Counted from the stretch's first letter, positions 9,270-18,611 are shown. The stretch: 64,000 nt of DNA from Wolbachia endosymbiont of Oedothorax gibbosus (GCF_936270435.1 NZ_OW370567.1:620001-684000), one strand, 5' to 3'. A program made the numbers and translations. Notes: generated from the sequence alone by a model not told the origin.

Positions 9270-10132
9270 GAACCTGTTCATAATCTTTTAAGGAGTAAAG
9301 AAGTGAAAGCAAGAACGACCATTTGTAAGCTAGTGTTGAGTTTCCGCTCGCAATTTTTCCACAAACGCCTACATTTTTCCAACCAAGCAAAAGAGCGCTC
9401 AACAACCCATCTCTTTGGCAGTACAACAAAGGTGTGTAATTCACTTCGCTTTATTACTTCGACCGTCGAACCAATAGTTGCTTTTATTTGTGTTGCAAAA
9501 TTTTCTCCAGTGTAGCCTGCATCAACAAGTATATTTTTAACTTCAGAGAGTTTTTCTTTAGCATTTTCGACCATTTTCATGGCACTGCTGCGGTCGGTTG
9601 CTTCTGCCGTTGTTACATAAATCGCGTGTGGTAAACCTTGTGTATCTACTGCAATATGGCGCTTTATTCCTGAAATTTTTTTACCTGCATCGTAGCCCTT
9701 ATTTTCAGCAGTATCTGCATTTTTTACGCTCTGAGCATCAATTATACAAAAACTAGTTCTTTCTTTCCGACCATTGCTGATACGTGTCTCTCCAACTAAT
9801 TTTTTTTAATACACGCTCCAAAGTACTTTCTGTATCTTCGCTTGGTTTTTCACTCCATTTTTTAAAATATTCGTAACAACTTCGCCATTTTGGAAAATCT
9901 TTTGGCAGCATTCTCCACTGACAGGCACTTTTTAGGACGTACAGCACTGCACAAAATACATCATACAAATCAAGTTTTCTTGGTTTTGTTTTCTTCCTAC
10001 TACTCTCCAGAATTGATCTGATTTTTTCAAATTGTTCTCGACTTATGTCACTTGGGTATAAATTTCTCATATATCCTTATTCATATACATCATCTCATAG
10101 TTTATCACTTTTTTGAGATTATGAACAGGTTC
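9270..10132 (-). mobile_element. IS5-family element (IS1031-like), copy 1
   Basis: The inverted repeats are GAACCTGTTCATAATC and its complement. The flanks read CTTAG on both sides, consistent with a TTA target duplication (9267-9269 and 10133-10135). It is inserted in the serine recombinase gene. A copy with the same internal sequence lies at 57434-58296. Confidence 0.9.
9278..10070 (-). CDS. IS5-family transposase, two overlapping frames (orfA/orfB)
   Basis: The first frame runs from 10070 to 9753 (105 residues, MRNLYPSDISREQFEKIRS onward, with the DUF4096-type N-terminal domain). The catalytic part continues in a shifted frame to 9278: IIDAQSVKNADTAENKGYDA, then VDAGYTGENF and KRWVVERSFAWLEKCRRL, which supply the D, D and E. 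The shift falls on a run of eight A residues after LERVLKK. Both copies in the window have the same shift, so programmed slippage is likely; inheritance from one mutated parent is the alternative. Confidence 0.8.
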
Positions 10133-10135
10133 TTA

Positions 10136-11015
10136 GACGCTCTAGTTGTTGTAAATGTGCTTTATTAATTGCTTGTTCAGATTGCAATTGTGAGTTAATC
10201 GCCTGAGTATAAGCATCAAGCTCAATTTGACCAAGTGCTGCAAAAAATTTGGGAACTACTTCATTATCAATAATATCAGCTGGTAAAAGTTGACATATAG
10301 GCACAAGGTACTGCTGGCGTAAATAGTTGCATAAATAACGGTTTCCTTCTTTATACTGTACCAACATTTTGTGTCCACATTCTCCACAATAGATTATTCC
10401 ATGCAATAATGCTGCACCTGGTCTAGCTATACCACGTGTTTTATTGCGATCATATTCTGCATGATTATCTTTTAGCATCATTTGAATCTTTATAAAAGTT
10501 TCCCAATCTATATAAGCTGAATATTTATCTTTGATTAAAACTTTCCATTCCTCCATTGGTAATTTTTTTGTTATTTTGTCAACAGAAGATGGCTCATGGC
10601 GTGTAGTACGGGAACGTCCATAAACAAATGCTCCAGCATAAGCTGGGTTTTTGAGTATTGAAGTAATTGCTGCCACAGTTGGCTTTTTCCACTGCAGTTC
10701 TTTAAATTTGTCATATCTAGGAATGGTAAGTTGATGATCATTAAAATGTCTTAAAACCTTTGATGCTGTTCGTTTTTCCAAAAAAGTTTCAAAAATAAGA
10801 TTAATACGAGACTGAACTTCAAGGTTAGGATCCTTATTCACAGAACCATCAATATTACGAACAAGGCCAGCTGGAAGATATAATGCTAAATCGCCTCTAG
10901 TTGCTTTATTTAGCAGTCCAGCATTTAGTCTAGCTTTTATAGTAGATAACTCCATTTCAGCAAGTTGTCCTTTCAGACCAAGTAGCAGCCGACCATCCAG
11001 GGTCATAAATACCAT
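10136..11015 (-). pseudogene. Large serine recombinase, middle part
   Basis: This frame carries DGRLLLGLKGQLAEMELSTI, the end of the resolvase catalytic domain. It then carries the recombinase domain with TASKVLRHFNDHQLTIPRYD, and a zinc ribbon (IIYCGECGHKML then YLCNYLRQQYLVPIC). It ends at QQLERLR where the IS5 sits. Between this frame and the N-terminal piece (around 11016-11045) the reading frame shifts and the text is garbled, so the gene carries its own lesion in addition to the IS5. Confidence 0.8.
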
Positions 11016-11038
11016 CTCTATCGGCTATCAAACACTGT

Positions 11039-11374
11039 TTATAGCCACATATGTCCAGCAATGGGGGAACAGTTACGTGATAATCGAGTCACGTCGTAGG
11101 AGAAAATAATCCCTACTTTTGATAAAGTGACTTTAGTGACAATTTCTTTAAATCCTTCACGCTTTTCAGCACTAGCACCAGTTAAACCTAGATCACTATC
11201 AATGACTACAATATTATCAGCTTTCCACCCAAGGTCAATTGCTCTTTGTTTCAGTGCATACTGTAACTCCAAGCTTTCTTGATTGCTCAGTGCTTGATGA
11301 GGTGTTGATTGTCTGATGTAAATTATTGCTTCGCGTGCTAGGTGTTGTGCTGTGATTAGTTCTGATGTACTCAT
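11039..11374 (-). pseudogene. Large serine recombinase, N-terminal catalytic part
   Basis: The catalytic serine lies in AIIYIRQSTPHQALSNQESL (near residue 23). It is followed by VVIDSDLGLTGASAEKREGF and FSYDVTRLSRNCS, the usual resolvase motifs. After SRNCS the frame is lost and a stop follows. Together with the two downstream pieces it forms one ancestral recombinase of roughly 690 residues. In this family the enzyme cuts and rejoins DNA through a phosphoserine link. Confidence 0.8.
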
Positions 11375-11471
11375 AGATAACCTCTTTGGATTCTAATAAT
11401 ATATTTTCTAAAATTTCTGACTTGAAACTTTGCGGCATTTTCTGCCACACTTGATGTGGTTTACATGGCAT
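11235..11471 (-). CDS. Small protein of the recombinase cassette
   Basis: The start overlaps the end of the DUF5372-like gene and the body overlaps the recombinase start. The first half (KPHQVWQKMPQSFKSEILEN then ILLESKEVIYEYIRTNH) looks like a real helical protein. The second half, which overlaps the recombinase, is low in complexity. The position matches the middle gene of DUF5372-recombinase cassettes. I do not recognise a function. Confidence 0.4.
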   Translation of the reverse strand: MPCKPHQVWQKMPQSFKSEILENILLESKEVIYEYIRTNHSTTPSTRSNNLHQTINTSSSTEQSRKLGVTVCTETKSN

Positions 11472-11800
11472 AATTTATACTCCTTTGCTAAAGAAACAAA
11501 CTCGTATAATGAAGCCAATGTTAACTTGCTGATGATAAAATCTTGCTTACTAACTAAGTCAGTAGCAGAAAACGGAATACGTAGAATGATGTAGTTACGA
11601 TAAGTAACAAACACATTGCCACCATTGTAGGCTTTTGAGCTTACAGATGATATGGGAAAAGTTCTGCCAAATAGTGGATGCGTTGGATCTGTAACTGTGA
11701 TTTCTTTAGTTGCTTGATTATTGAAGGGGGTATTAAGGTGATTGATCGTTTGACAATATTGACCATAAGGTGTTATTGGAAAAGCTTCATACCACACCAA
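11408..11800 (-). CDS. DUF5372-like protein of the recombinase cassette
   Basis: The frame contains EITVTDPTHPLFGRTFPI then VFVTYRNYIILRIPFSATDL, the pattern of small DUF5372 proteins found beside large serine recombinases. The first roughly 14 codons overlap the intron reverse transcriptase on the opposite strand, so the genuine start is uncertain and may have been lost on insertion. No enzyme motif is visible. Confidence 0.55.
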   Translation of the reverse strand: MVWYEAFPITPYGQYCQTINHLNTPFNNQATKEITVTDPTHPLFGRTFPISSVSSKAYNGGNVFVTYRNYIILRIPFSATDLVSKQDFIISKLTLASLYEFVSLAKEYKLCHVNHIKCGRKCRKVSSQKF

Positions 11801-12385
11801 CTATAGTAAAGATTATAAGAGGATGGTTAAAAGCTGGCATTATGGAAGGAAAAGTATTCCAATTTACAAAACAAGGTACAATTCAAGGGGGAACTATCTC
11901 ACCTTTATTGGCTAATATTGCCTTGCATGGATTGGAATGCTACATAAAAAAAGCTTTGGCAAACGAACTTTTTTCTGATAAGAAAAAGAGACTTGGAAAA
12001 GCATCTCACAGGGATGCACAAAACTCATGCAAAGTAATTTTTTATGCAGATGACTTTATCATTCTCCATGAAAGTGAAGAAATTATTCTTAGAGCGAAAA
12101 CTTTAGTTGAAGAGTGGTTAAAAACCATTGGGTTGGAATTAAAACATTCAAAAACAAAAGTTTCCCACACGCTCAAACTTTACGGAGAACAAAAACCAGG
12201 TTTTGATTTTCTTGGATTTACAATACGACAATACCCAATAAAACGAGGTAGAAAAGATTACAAATTGCTAATTAAACCAAGTCGTAACTCTATAAAACAG
12301 CACGGGTTAGTTATAAAACATAAACTTAAAGCATTACGCAACGCACCCCAGGAAACCGTAATAAAACAACTCAATCTTATAATAA
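11765..12385 (+). pseudogene. ltrA: Group II intron reverse transcriptase/maturase, middle part
   Basis: The piece begins at DHKVLLEKLHTTPTIVKIIR and includes GTIQGGTISPLLANIALHGL, the catalytic FYADDFIIL, LELKHSKTKVSH and the FDFLGFTIRQYP motif before the maturase X domain. It stops at KQLNLI where IS982 copy 3 is inserted. The catalytic YADD is intact, but the N-terminal domains are lost or far away. Confidence 0.85.
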
Positions 12386-13366
12386 ACCCCAGTTATGGAT
12401 TAACCAACGAAGTAAAGCTGAGAAATACAGGGCTTTTTCGATTGCATTGAATAAGAAATGAGGGTAGAAAAAATATGTACCAAGAAATTTACTGTGGATC
12501 TATGCCGAGTGTGCTCAAGTTCAAATTTGTTTTTTAGGCAGCCAAAAACCGTTTCAACAATCGATCTTTTCCCTAGTAAAATCTTCTCTTTCAGCGAAAT
12601 CAGTGCATTTTTCATACCTTTTTTCACTTTAGTGACGAGTTTTAGACCTCTATCGAATAGTTTCTCAAAGAGCTCTTTCTTTATATAGCCCTTATCTCCA
12701 AACAAAAGTCCAGTTAGTTTTTTGGTTAGAGTTGGTACAGGTTTTCTGTCATCGACGTTACCTCTGGTTAGCGTAACACCTTGAATTTCACCTATTTCAT
12801 TGATTACTACATGTAATTTAAAACCAAAAAACCAGCCGTAAGTATTCTTTCCTAACTCTGCTAATCCTTTGAAAACCTTATTTCTTGAGATTCTTTTTCG
12901 ATGGCATACTGCTATTGAAGTAGAATCTATGTAGGAAATCCCGGTCATTTTTGCTTGTTCACAAAACCATTGCAAAAGTAATGCTAAATACCACAAAACT
13001 CGCGGCTTTAAGGCAATAAATCTGTGATATGAAGGCAGCTTTGAAAACTCTGATCTATAGAATAACTGAAGATAACAAAGATAAAAAGCCTTGAAGTTTT
13101 TACATGGTGATTTATGGTATAATAGGATTATGGTTAGAATTTCTGAGTGCGCTATTTCTGGTACTCTGGTTGGTTTTTTGCCGTTTGATAAGAACCTATT
13201 TGCAAAATTATCATCTACCGCACGACAAAAATCCTCGACGCAACAGTACAGTTCTGTAATATCTTTCTTCATGGGTAACCTCTTATTATTACTAAAATAC
13301 TCGAGTTTACCCTGTTTCCCTCTTCTTAGTTATACTTTTATCTATTTTCTAATCCATAACTGAGGT
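12386..13366 (-). mobile_element. IS982-family element, copy 3 (981 bp)
   Basis: The same ends as copy 1 are present, with an 8-bp duplication TATAATAA at 12378-12385 and 13367-13374. Removing it joins LNLIINPIIRGWSQYYTPAV in frame in the maturase domain, which proves the target was the intron gene. Confidence 0.92.
12400..13272 (-). CDS. IS982-family transposase
   Basis: Intact 290-residue transposase, identical in translation to the copies at 4735, 46491 and 47500. It sits within copy 3, antisense to the intron reverse transcriptase it interrupts. Confidence 0.9.
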   Translation of the reverse strand: MKKDITELYCCVEDFCRAVDDNFANRFLSNGKKPTRVPEIAHSEILTIILLYHKSPCKNFKAFYLCYLQLFYRSEFSKLPSYHRFIALKPRVLWYLALLLQWFCEQAKMTGISYIDSTSIAVCHRKRISRNKVFKGLAELGKNTYGWFFGFKLHVVINEIGEIQGVTLTRGNVDDRKPVPTLTKKLTGLLFGDKGYIKKELFEKLFDRGLKLVTKVKKGMKNALISLKEKILLGKRSIVETVFGCLKNKFELEHTRHRSTVNFLVHIFSTLISYSMQSKKPCISQLYFVG

Positions 13367-13374
13367 TATAATAA

Positions 13375-13853
13375 GAGGATGGAGTCAATATTACACTCCT
13401 GCAGTGTCAAGCAAAGTCTTTGGTTCATTGGATAATGATACACACAAAAAACTTTGGAAATGGGCAGTCTTTAGGCATCATAACAAAGGAAAAAGCTGGA
13501 TTAAGAGGAAGTACTTTAAAAAATACGGCAATGATAACTGGCGATTCATGTTAAATGACAATCTATACCTTATTAAGCATAAGGATCATGCTATTAAATG
13601 GCACATTAAAGTGTCAGGAGACAGATCTCCTTATGATGGGGATTGGATATATTGGGCAAACCGTTCAAGGAGAGTACCAGGAAAATCACCAAGAGTAATA
13701 AAACTATTGAAATTACAACGAGGTAAATGTAACTGTTGTCAACTATATTTTAGGTCTGACGATGTAATTGAAGTACACCATAAAGACAAGAATAGGAACA
13801 ACAATAATATTGCAAATTTATCTATGTTGCATGGACATTGTCATGATTACTGA
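13375..13853 (+). pseudogene. Group II intron maturase end and HNH endonuclease domain
   Basis: This continues the maturase domain (RGWSQYYTPAVSSKVFGSLD, then KLWKWAVFRHHNKGKSWIKR). It ends with an HNH domain in which CNCCQLYFRSDDVIEVHHKD is followed by NIANLSMLHGHCH, giving the paired cysteines and the histidines of the nuclease. The last residue before the stop comes from the IS3 left end, so a few C-terminal codons are cut off. In intact introns this nuclease nicks the second target strand during retrohoming. Confidence 0.85.
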
Positions 13854-13927
13854 CCTTACCCAGAAAAAGTAGAGAGGAAGTTAAGCCATTTTTGAGGTAA
13901 AATAAAACATGATCATGAGGGCTTATT

Positions 13928-14290
13928 ATGGTAAAGAACAGAAAGAATTACACAGTGGAATTTAAATTAGAGGCAATAAAGTTGGTAAAGGAAACGGGGC
14001 AGTCAGCAAGCAAAATAGCTAAAGATTTAGGAATAGATAACAGTACACTAAGTGACTGGATAAAAAAATATAACGAAAAAGGATCAATAGAAGAAGCATT
14101 TCCTGGTAAGGGAAAGTTGGCACCATGTGATAAAGAAAAGTTTGAATTAAAGAAAGAACTAACAAGAGTTACTAGAGAAAGAGACATTTTAAAAAAAGCC
14201 CTGGGCAAGTCACAAAGAGTAAAATATTTATTTATCAAAAAGCATAGAAACTACTATAAAGTACAGGAGTTATGCAGGATTTTCTGCTAG
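13928..14290 (+). CDS. IS3-family transposase orfA (helix-turn-helix)
   Basis: 120 residues. A helix-turn-helix (EFKLEAIKLVKETGQSASKI then DLGIDNSTLSDWIKKY) is followed by a leucine-rich coiled segment (FELKKELTRVTRERDILKKA). This is the standard OrfA layout, which recognises the ends. The final residues after LGKSQRVKYLF run into the shifted orfB frame, as in programmed minus-one frameshifting. Confidence 0.85.
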   Translation: MVKNRKNYTVEFKLEAIKLVKETGQSASKIAKDLGIDNSTLSDWIKKYNEKGSIEEAFPGKGKLAPCDKEKFELKKELTRVTRERDILKKALGKSQRVKYLFIKKHRNYYKVQELCRIFC

Positions 14291-15044
14291 CGGCTACTAC
14301 AAATGGACTAGTAAGAAGAAAAGCAGCAAAGAATCAACAAGGGAGCAGTTTCTAGCAGATATTCAAAAAATATACCAAGCATCTAATTGTAGATATGGTG
14401 CACCTAAAATTCATGCTGAACTAAAGGCTTTAGGTAAAAATTGCAACATCAAAACAGTGCAGGATGTCATGCAAAAAAATGGCATTCAAGCTAGACTGAG
14501 GCGAAGATTCAAAAGCAAAAAACAGCAGACTGACAATAGCTCCCAATATATTGGACCAAAACTTTACTACTAGTCAGCCAAACAAAGTATGGGTAACTGA
14601 TATTACATACATAAAAACTAAGGATGGTTGGCTATATTTGGCAGCAATAATTGATCTATATTCACGTATGGTAGTTAATGAGTAGTACAATAACTAAGCA
14701 TAGATGCTTTATTGATGGCTGTTGATAAGCGCAAACCAGCCAAAGATCTGCTATTTCATAGTGATCAAGGTTCACAATATACCTCTAAAAATTATCAATT
14801 TTTACTGAATACAAAAAGTATTATTTCTAGCATGAGTCACAAAGGTTGTTGTTACGATAATGCTGTTTCGGAGAGCTTTTTTAGTTCACTAAAGAGGGAA
14901 TTACTCATTGATACCTCACAACACTCCGCACAACAAGCTAGAACCGCAATATTTGAATACATAGAAATTTTTTATAACAAACAACGTAGACATTCTACTA
15001 TTAACTATTGCATTCCTGAAAAATTTGATTCATCATTTTCATAA
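14290..15044 (+). pseudogene. IS3-family transposase orfB, internally deleted
   Basis: The recognisable parts are the HTH_21-type segment (DIQKIYQASNCRYGAPKIHA), the first catalytic D ([20 protein letters not shown]), the second D (FHSDQGSQYTSKNY) and the last E (DNAVSESFFSSLKRE). Frameshifts separate the first two blocks. A stop and a deletion follow SRMVVNE. The copy at the right edge of the window has the same deletion. The product cannot be full length. Confidence 0.8.
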
Positions 15045-15192
15045 TGAAAATGGCTTAACTTCCTCTCTACTTTTTCTGGGTAAGGTCATTCCGCTACTTG
15101 TTAGCGGAATCTATCCATGACGGCATGACGTGTTAGCTATAGAATATAGATCAGAAGTGACAAAGCCTAAAAAAAAGCCTAATATAAGCTTT

Positions 15193-15978
15193 ATGAAAAT
15201 CAGAGTTGGAGTAATAGGCTGCTTAGGCAGAATGGGCAAGAAAATACTCAATGAATTAATTACAAATACCAAAGTGGAAATAGCAGGTGCTGTTGCCCGT
15301 TCAGGCAGTAAGTACATAGATTCAGATATTGGACCAATTATAGCCAATCTAGGAATCAAGGTTACAAGTTCTATCAGTGACGTATTTGAGTCATCTGACG
15401 TTGTAATAGATTTTACAACTAAAGAATGTATGTTAGACTGCCTTAAAGCAGCTGTAAAATTTAAAACACCCCTGGTTAGTGGCACAACTGGAATAGAAGG
15501 TGTCGATTTGAAAGAATATGCTGCTGAAGTTCCAATATTATGGTCAGCAAATATGAGTGTTGGGGTTAATGTGTTGCTGAAATTGGTAAAAAAAGCTGCT
15601 GAGCTTTTAGGTAATGAATATGACGTTGAGATTTGGGAAATGCATCATAACTTAAAAAAGGATTCACCATCTGGAACAGCTATAGAACTTGGCAAAACAA
15701 TTGCTAACGCTTCAAAAGTGGATTTTCAGTCCAATCAATATTTACATAGTGGTTCAAACATAAGGAAAAAGGGGGGAATAGGTTTTGCGGTATCTCGTGG
15801 AGGTGGAGTAATAGGAGATCACAGCGTGATGTTTGTTAATTCTGATGAGCGGATAGAACTAAACCACAAAGCAATTGATCGCACAACATTTGCTAGAGGA
15901 GCTGTTCAAGCAGCAGTATGGCTATACGAAAATAAAAGAGAAACTCCGGGGCTCTATTCAATGCAGGATGTAATATGA
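15193..15978 (+). CDS. dapB: 4-hydroxy-tetrahydrodipicolinate reductase
   Basis: 261 residues from the ATG at 15193. The longer frame from 15130 adds a tail not seen in the family, and part of it is intergenic palindrome. The NAD(P)H-binding loop [12 protein letters not shown] lies at the N-terminus. A SGTTG segment follows, and the catalytic region [20 protein letters not shown] carries the proton-donor histidine and lysine. The enzyme reduces 4-hydroxy-tetrahydrodipicolinate on the way to diaminopimelate, needed for peptidoglycan precursors and lysine. It overlaps pstB by four bases (ATGA), so the two are translated from one transcript. Confidence 0.95.
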   Translation: MKIRVGVIGCLGRMGKKILNELITNTKVEIAGAVARSGSKYIDSDIGPIIANLGIKVTSSISDVFESSDVVIDFTTKECMLDCLKAAVKFKTPLVSGTTGIEGVDLKEYAAEVPILWSANMSVGVNVLLKLVKKAAELLGNEYDVEIWEMHHNLKKDSPSGTAIELGKTIANASKVDFQSNQYLHSGSNIRKKGGIGFAVSRGGGVIGDHSVMFVNSDERIELNHKAIDRTTFARGAVQAAVWLYENKRETPGLYSMQDVI

Positions 15979-16733
15979 GCAATACACGTGCCTCTGTTAA
16001 AGATTTAAATCTCTGGTACGGCTCTAAGCAAGTTTTATTCGATATAAATTTGAATATTTATAAAAGAAAAGTTACTACTTTTATCGGACCATCCGGGTGC
16101 GGTAAATCGACATTTTTGCGTTGTTTTAATCGTATGAATGATTATGTACCTGGATGCAAAACTGTTGGTGAATTAAATATTGATGGGCTGGGTGATATAT
16201 ATTCACGCGATATGGATGTTGTGCTACTCAGAGCAAAAGTTGGCATGGTATTTCAAAAGCCAAATCCTTTTCCAAAATCAATATATGACAATGTTGCTTA
16301 TGGGCCAAAACTGCATGGTATGGTAAAGAATAAGCAAAAATTGAATGAAGTGGTAGAAAGTAGTTTAACCAAAGTTGGCTTATGGGAAGAATTAAAAGAC
16401 AGATTGCAAGATAGTGCACTCGATTTATCCGGTGGCCAACAACAGAGGCTATGCATCGCTCGCGCAATTGCAGTGAAGCCAACTATTTTGTTGATGGATG
16501 AACCGTGTTCTGCTCTTGATCCAATGGCAACTAATGCAATTGAAAATCTTATACAAGAGCTGAAATTAAGATTTACCATAATTATGGTAACTCATTCAAT
16601 GAAGCAAGCTAAAAAGTTATCTGATAGTGTAATTTTCTTTCATAATGGCAAGATCGTTGAATCTGGAAGCACTCAAGAAATATTCGAAAATGCTCAATCT
16701 CCCTTAACGAAGGAGTATATCCTGGATCATTAA
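15975..16733 (+). CDS. pstB: Phosphate ABC transporter, ATP-binding subunit
   Basis: 252 residues. The Walker A motif is GPSGCGKST, the ABC signature LSGGQQQRL, Walker [14 protein letters not shown] and the H-loop VTHSMKQA. Sequence features such as [20 protein letters not shown] are specific to PstB among ABC ATPases. It drives phosphate import with the PstC/PstA permeases, which are not linked here. The ATGA start overlap with dapB suggests translational coupling. A palindromic and IS66-type sequence begins about 30 bases downstream. Confidence 0.95.
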   Translation: MSNTRASVKDLNLWYGSKQVLFDINLNIYKRKVTTFIGPSGCGKSTFLRCFNRMNDYVPGCKTVGELNIDGLGDIYSRDMDVVLLRAKVGMVFQKPNPFPKSIYDNVAYGPKLHGMVKNKQKLNEVVESSLTKVGLWEELKDRLQDSALDLSGGQQQRLCIARAIAVKPTILLMDEPCSALDPMATNAIENLIQELKLRFTIIMVTHSMKQAKKLSDSVIFFHNGKIVESGSTQEIFENAQSPLTKEYILDH

Positions 16734-16763
16734 ATACCCTATGGCTTTGCAATTAAATTCATT

Positions 16764-17212
16764 GTATCCGTTCAGCGGAGCGGTAAAATAAAAAGTAGAC
16801 AAGGAGTGCTAAAAACATAATATCGCAAGTAGTATGTGTGGTCTGATCTACTAGCTAGTCTTCTCAAGCTCTGTGAAAGCTTTAAAATAGAGATAGAGCA
16901 ACTAAAAGCAGAGATAAAGAGGTTAGAGATAGAAAACGAAAATTTTAGATCTGAGAATAAGGCGCTAAGAATTGAAAATGCTGAATTGAAAGAAAGACTA
17001 GGTCTGAATTCACAAAATTCATCGATACCGAGCTCAAAAGAGTTATACAAGCTAAAGAAGAAAAAGAAAAAAAGTGACAGGAAAATAGGGGCACAGATTG
17101 GGCATGAAGGAAGTTTTCGCGCCAAAATGGATGCAGATGAGGTGATAAAAGTAAAGTTGTCATCTACTTGCGAGTGCGGAGGAGAGATTGCAATATGTGG
17201 AAAACCTTACAT
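16764..17212 (+). pseudogene. IS66-family element, left end and transposase N-terminus
   Basis: The end sequence GTATCCGTTCAGCGGAG matches the one at 40256. The open frame from a GTG at 16836 encodes a coiled-coil leader (IKRLEIENENFRSENKALRI) and then LKERLGLNSQNSSIPSSKEL with a lysine-rich stretch. It ends with the beginning of the IS66 zinc finger (CECGGEIAICGKP). The rest of the transposase is replaced by an IS5-type remnant at 17213. The element is dead. Confidence 0.75.
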
Positions 17213-17710
17213 TAGACTTCTTTCAAAATTCATATAAGGAGCTCAAAGTTATGAATAGCAGCAATTAAATTAAATCTTAAAGCAAAACGTTTTCGTCTGT
17301 TTCGATACCTATCCGAGATGATTTTAAACCTCTTCAATTACGTTTTCAACTATCACCCTTTGGCTAGAAAGAGTCCTATTCTCCGATTTTTTGTCTTTTG
17401 GTAAAGGAAACTTTTTTGATCTTCTATGGGGAAGTTGAACATTTTTATGAAATTTGTGCATACCCCTATAACTAGCATCTGCTAAAACTTTAGTGGTCGA
17501 TAACATGCGAACTTTTGACTCTTTAAAAACTCTAAAGTCGTGTTGTTTACCGTTAGCAAAGGAAGTACATATAACTTTTTTGCTTTTTTTTGCTATAACG
17601 ACTTGTGTCTTTACCGTATGCTTCTTTTTCTTTCCTGAATAAAATCTTTTCTGCTTTTTTTTGGCCTTTCTACTGGTCCATCTATTACCAAAATTTCATA
17701 TTCTACATTA
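17213..17710 (-). pseudogene. IS5-family (ISL2-like) element, 3' half
   Basis: Read leftwards, this is the C-terminal half of the same transposase as the one at 17770-18596: KVLADASYRGMHKFHKNVQL, then RVIVENVIEEV and a decayed end. It terminates with the inverted repeat GACTTCTTTCAAAATTCA at 17215. Its 5' half is cut off by the next element at 17711. Frameshifts and stops are present. Confidence 0.75.
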
Positions 17711-18611
17711 GACTTCTTTCAAAATTGGAAAAGAGCAAAAAATTAGTATAAAATCATACATTTAAAAGTATGAGATATGAAGAAACTAAGGAGTTAGATG
17801 AAGAGAAGTTTCGTCGTCTGACAGGAGTAAAGAAGGCAACTTTCAACAGGATGGTAGAAATTTTAGATGAAGAAGATAGAAGGAAAAAAGCAAAAAGTGG
17901 GCGTAAAAGCAAGCTCTGTATAGAAGACAGGCTACTTATGGCATTGGAATATCTTCGTGAATATCGGACATATTTCCACATTGGTCGAAGTTATGGTATG
18001 AGCGAAAGTACGACCTATAAAATCATAAAGTGGATTGAAAATACATTGGTAAAACATCCGGATTTTGCATTGCCAGGGCGAAAAGAGGTTCTAAAAAGTG
18101 ATATAGAATATGAGGTTTTAGTGATAGATGCAACAGAAACTCCTGTGGAAAGACCCAAAAAAAGCAAAAAAGATTTTATTCAGGAAAAAAGAAAAAGCAC
18201 AGTATAAAAACACAGATTATTTCGGAAAAAGAAAGCAAAAAGATCATTTGCACGTCTTTTTCAAATGGTAGGAAACATGATTTTCGGCTTTTTAAGGAGT
18301 CAAAAGTGCACATACTACCAAGTATCAAAGTCCTAGCAGATAGCGGTTACAGAGGTCTACAAAAAATTCACGCAAATGTTGAATTGCCACATAGAAAAAC
18401 GAAAAAGCACCCATTGACTAAGAAACAAAAGCAAGAAAATCAAGAGCTTGCAAGCAAAAGAGTTGTGGTTGAGAATGTAATCGGTTTGCTTAAAAGATTT
18501 AAAATTATTGCAGATAAATATCGCAATCGGCGAAAACGTTTTGGATTGAGATTCAATTTGATAGCTGGAATTTACAATCTAGAGTTGATGATGTGAATTT
18601 TGAAAGAGGTC
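17711..18611 (+). mobile_element. IS5-family (ISL2-like) element
   Basis: The inverted repeats are GACTTCTTTCAAAATTG and the complement of GACCTCTTTCAAAATTC. It encodes a transposase in two frames. The neighbours on both sides are other copies of the same element, so insertion occurred in older element DNA. Confidence 0.85.
17770..18596 (+). CDS. IS5-family (ISL2-like) transposase, two frames
   Basis: The first frame (17770-18207, 145 residues) carries a helix-turn-helix region (RLTGVKKATFNRMVEIL then FHIGRSYGMSESTTYKIIKW) and the first catalytic D in VLVIDATETPVERPKK. The reading continues one base further on after a run of seven A residues (QKRFYSGKKKKHSIKTQIIS) into the second frame, which ends at 18596. 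That frame carries VLADSGYRGLQKIHANVELP and SKRVVVENVIGLLKRFK, giving the second D and the E. The A-run at the junction fits programmed frameshifting; a simple mutation is the alternative. Confidence 0.8.

Larger units (their letters stand above)
8470..11800 (-). mobile_element. Large serine recombinase cassette (DUF5372-like / small ORF / recombinase), inserted in the group II intron
   Basis: Three genes read leftwards between the two halves of the intron reverse transcriptase (CFD at about 8450 and DHKVLLEKL at about 11765). They are a DUF5372-like gene, a short overlapping gene, and a large serine recombinase that is itself cut by an IS5. Such three-gene cassettes recur in diverse bacteria (established knowledge, recalled and not searched). 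Exact ends are not resolved; the sequence ATATTGA or similar occurs at both edges and may be the target. Confidence 0.6.
4672..13850 (+). mobile_element. Group II intron, broken into five pieces by nested insertions
   Basis: Five separated pieces lie in order on the same strand. 4672-4720 is the GTGTG 5' end. 5702-6039 holds structured domain I RNA, then an abrupt join to the reverse transcriptase at TIADRAKQTLVKMALEPEWE. 8376-8462 continues the reverse transcriptase to the DADISGCFD motif. About 11765-12385 carries the YADD motif and the start of the maturase domain. 13367-13850 carries the end of the maturase domain and an HNH endonuclease. Joining the pieces across the IS982 target duplications restores the reading frame exactly at two junctions. 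The N-terminal part of the reverse transcriptase and the 3' intron end are absent, so the intron is dead. Confidence 0.75.
13851..15088 (+). mobile_element. IS3-family element, copy 1
   Basis: The inverted repeats start TGACCTTACCCAGAAAAAGT and extend for about 40 bp at both ends. The flanking bases (TTAC on the left, TTCC on the right) are not a target duplication. The right flank is an intergenic palindrome and not intron sequence, so the DNA next to one end was deleted or exchanged after insertion. Confidence 0.88.

Noticed and set aside
9270-9444. N-terminal 60 residues of the long frame ending at 8470
   Set aside because: These codons are antisense-frame DNA of the inserted IS5; the same text occurs at the second IS5 copy, where it is followed by other sequence.
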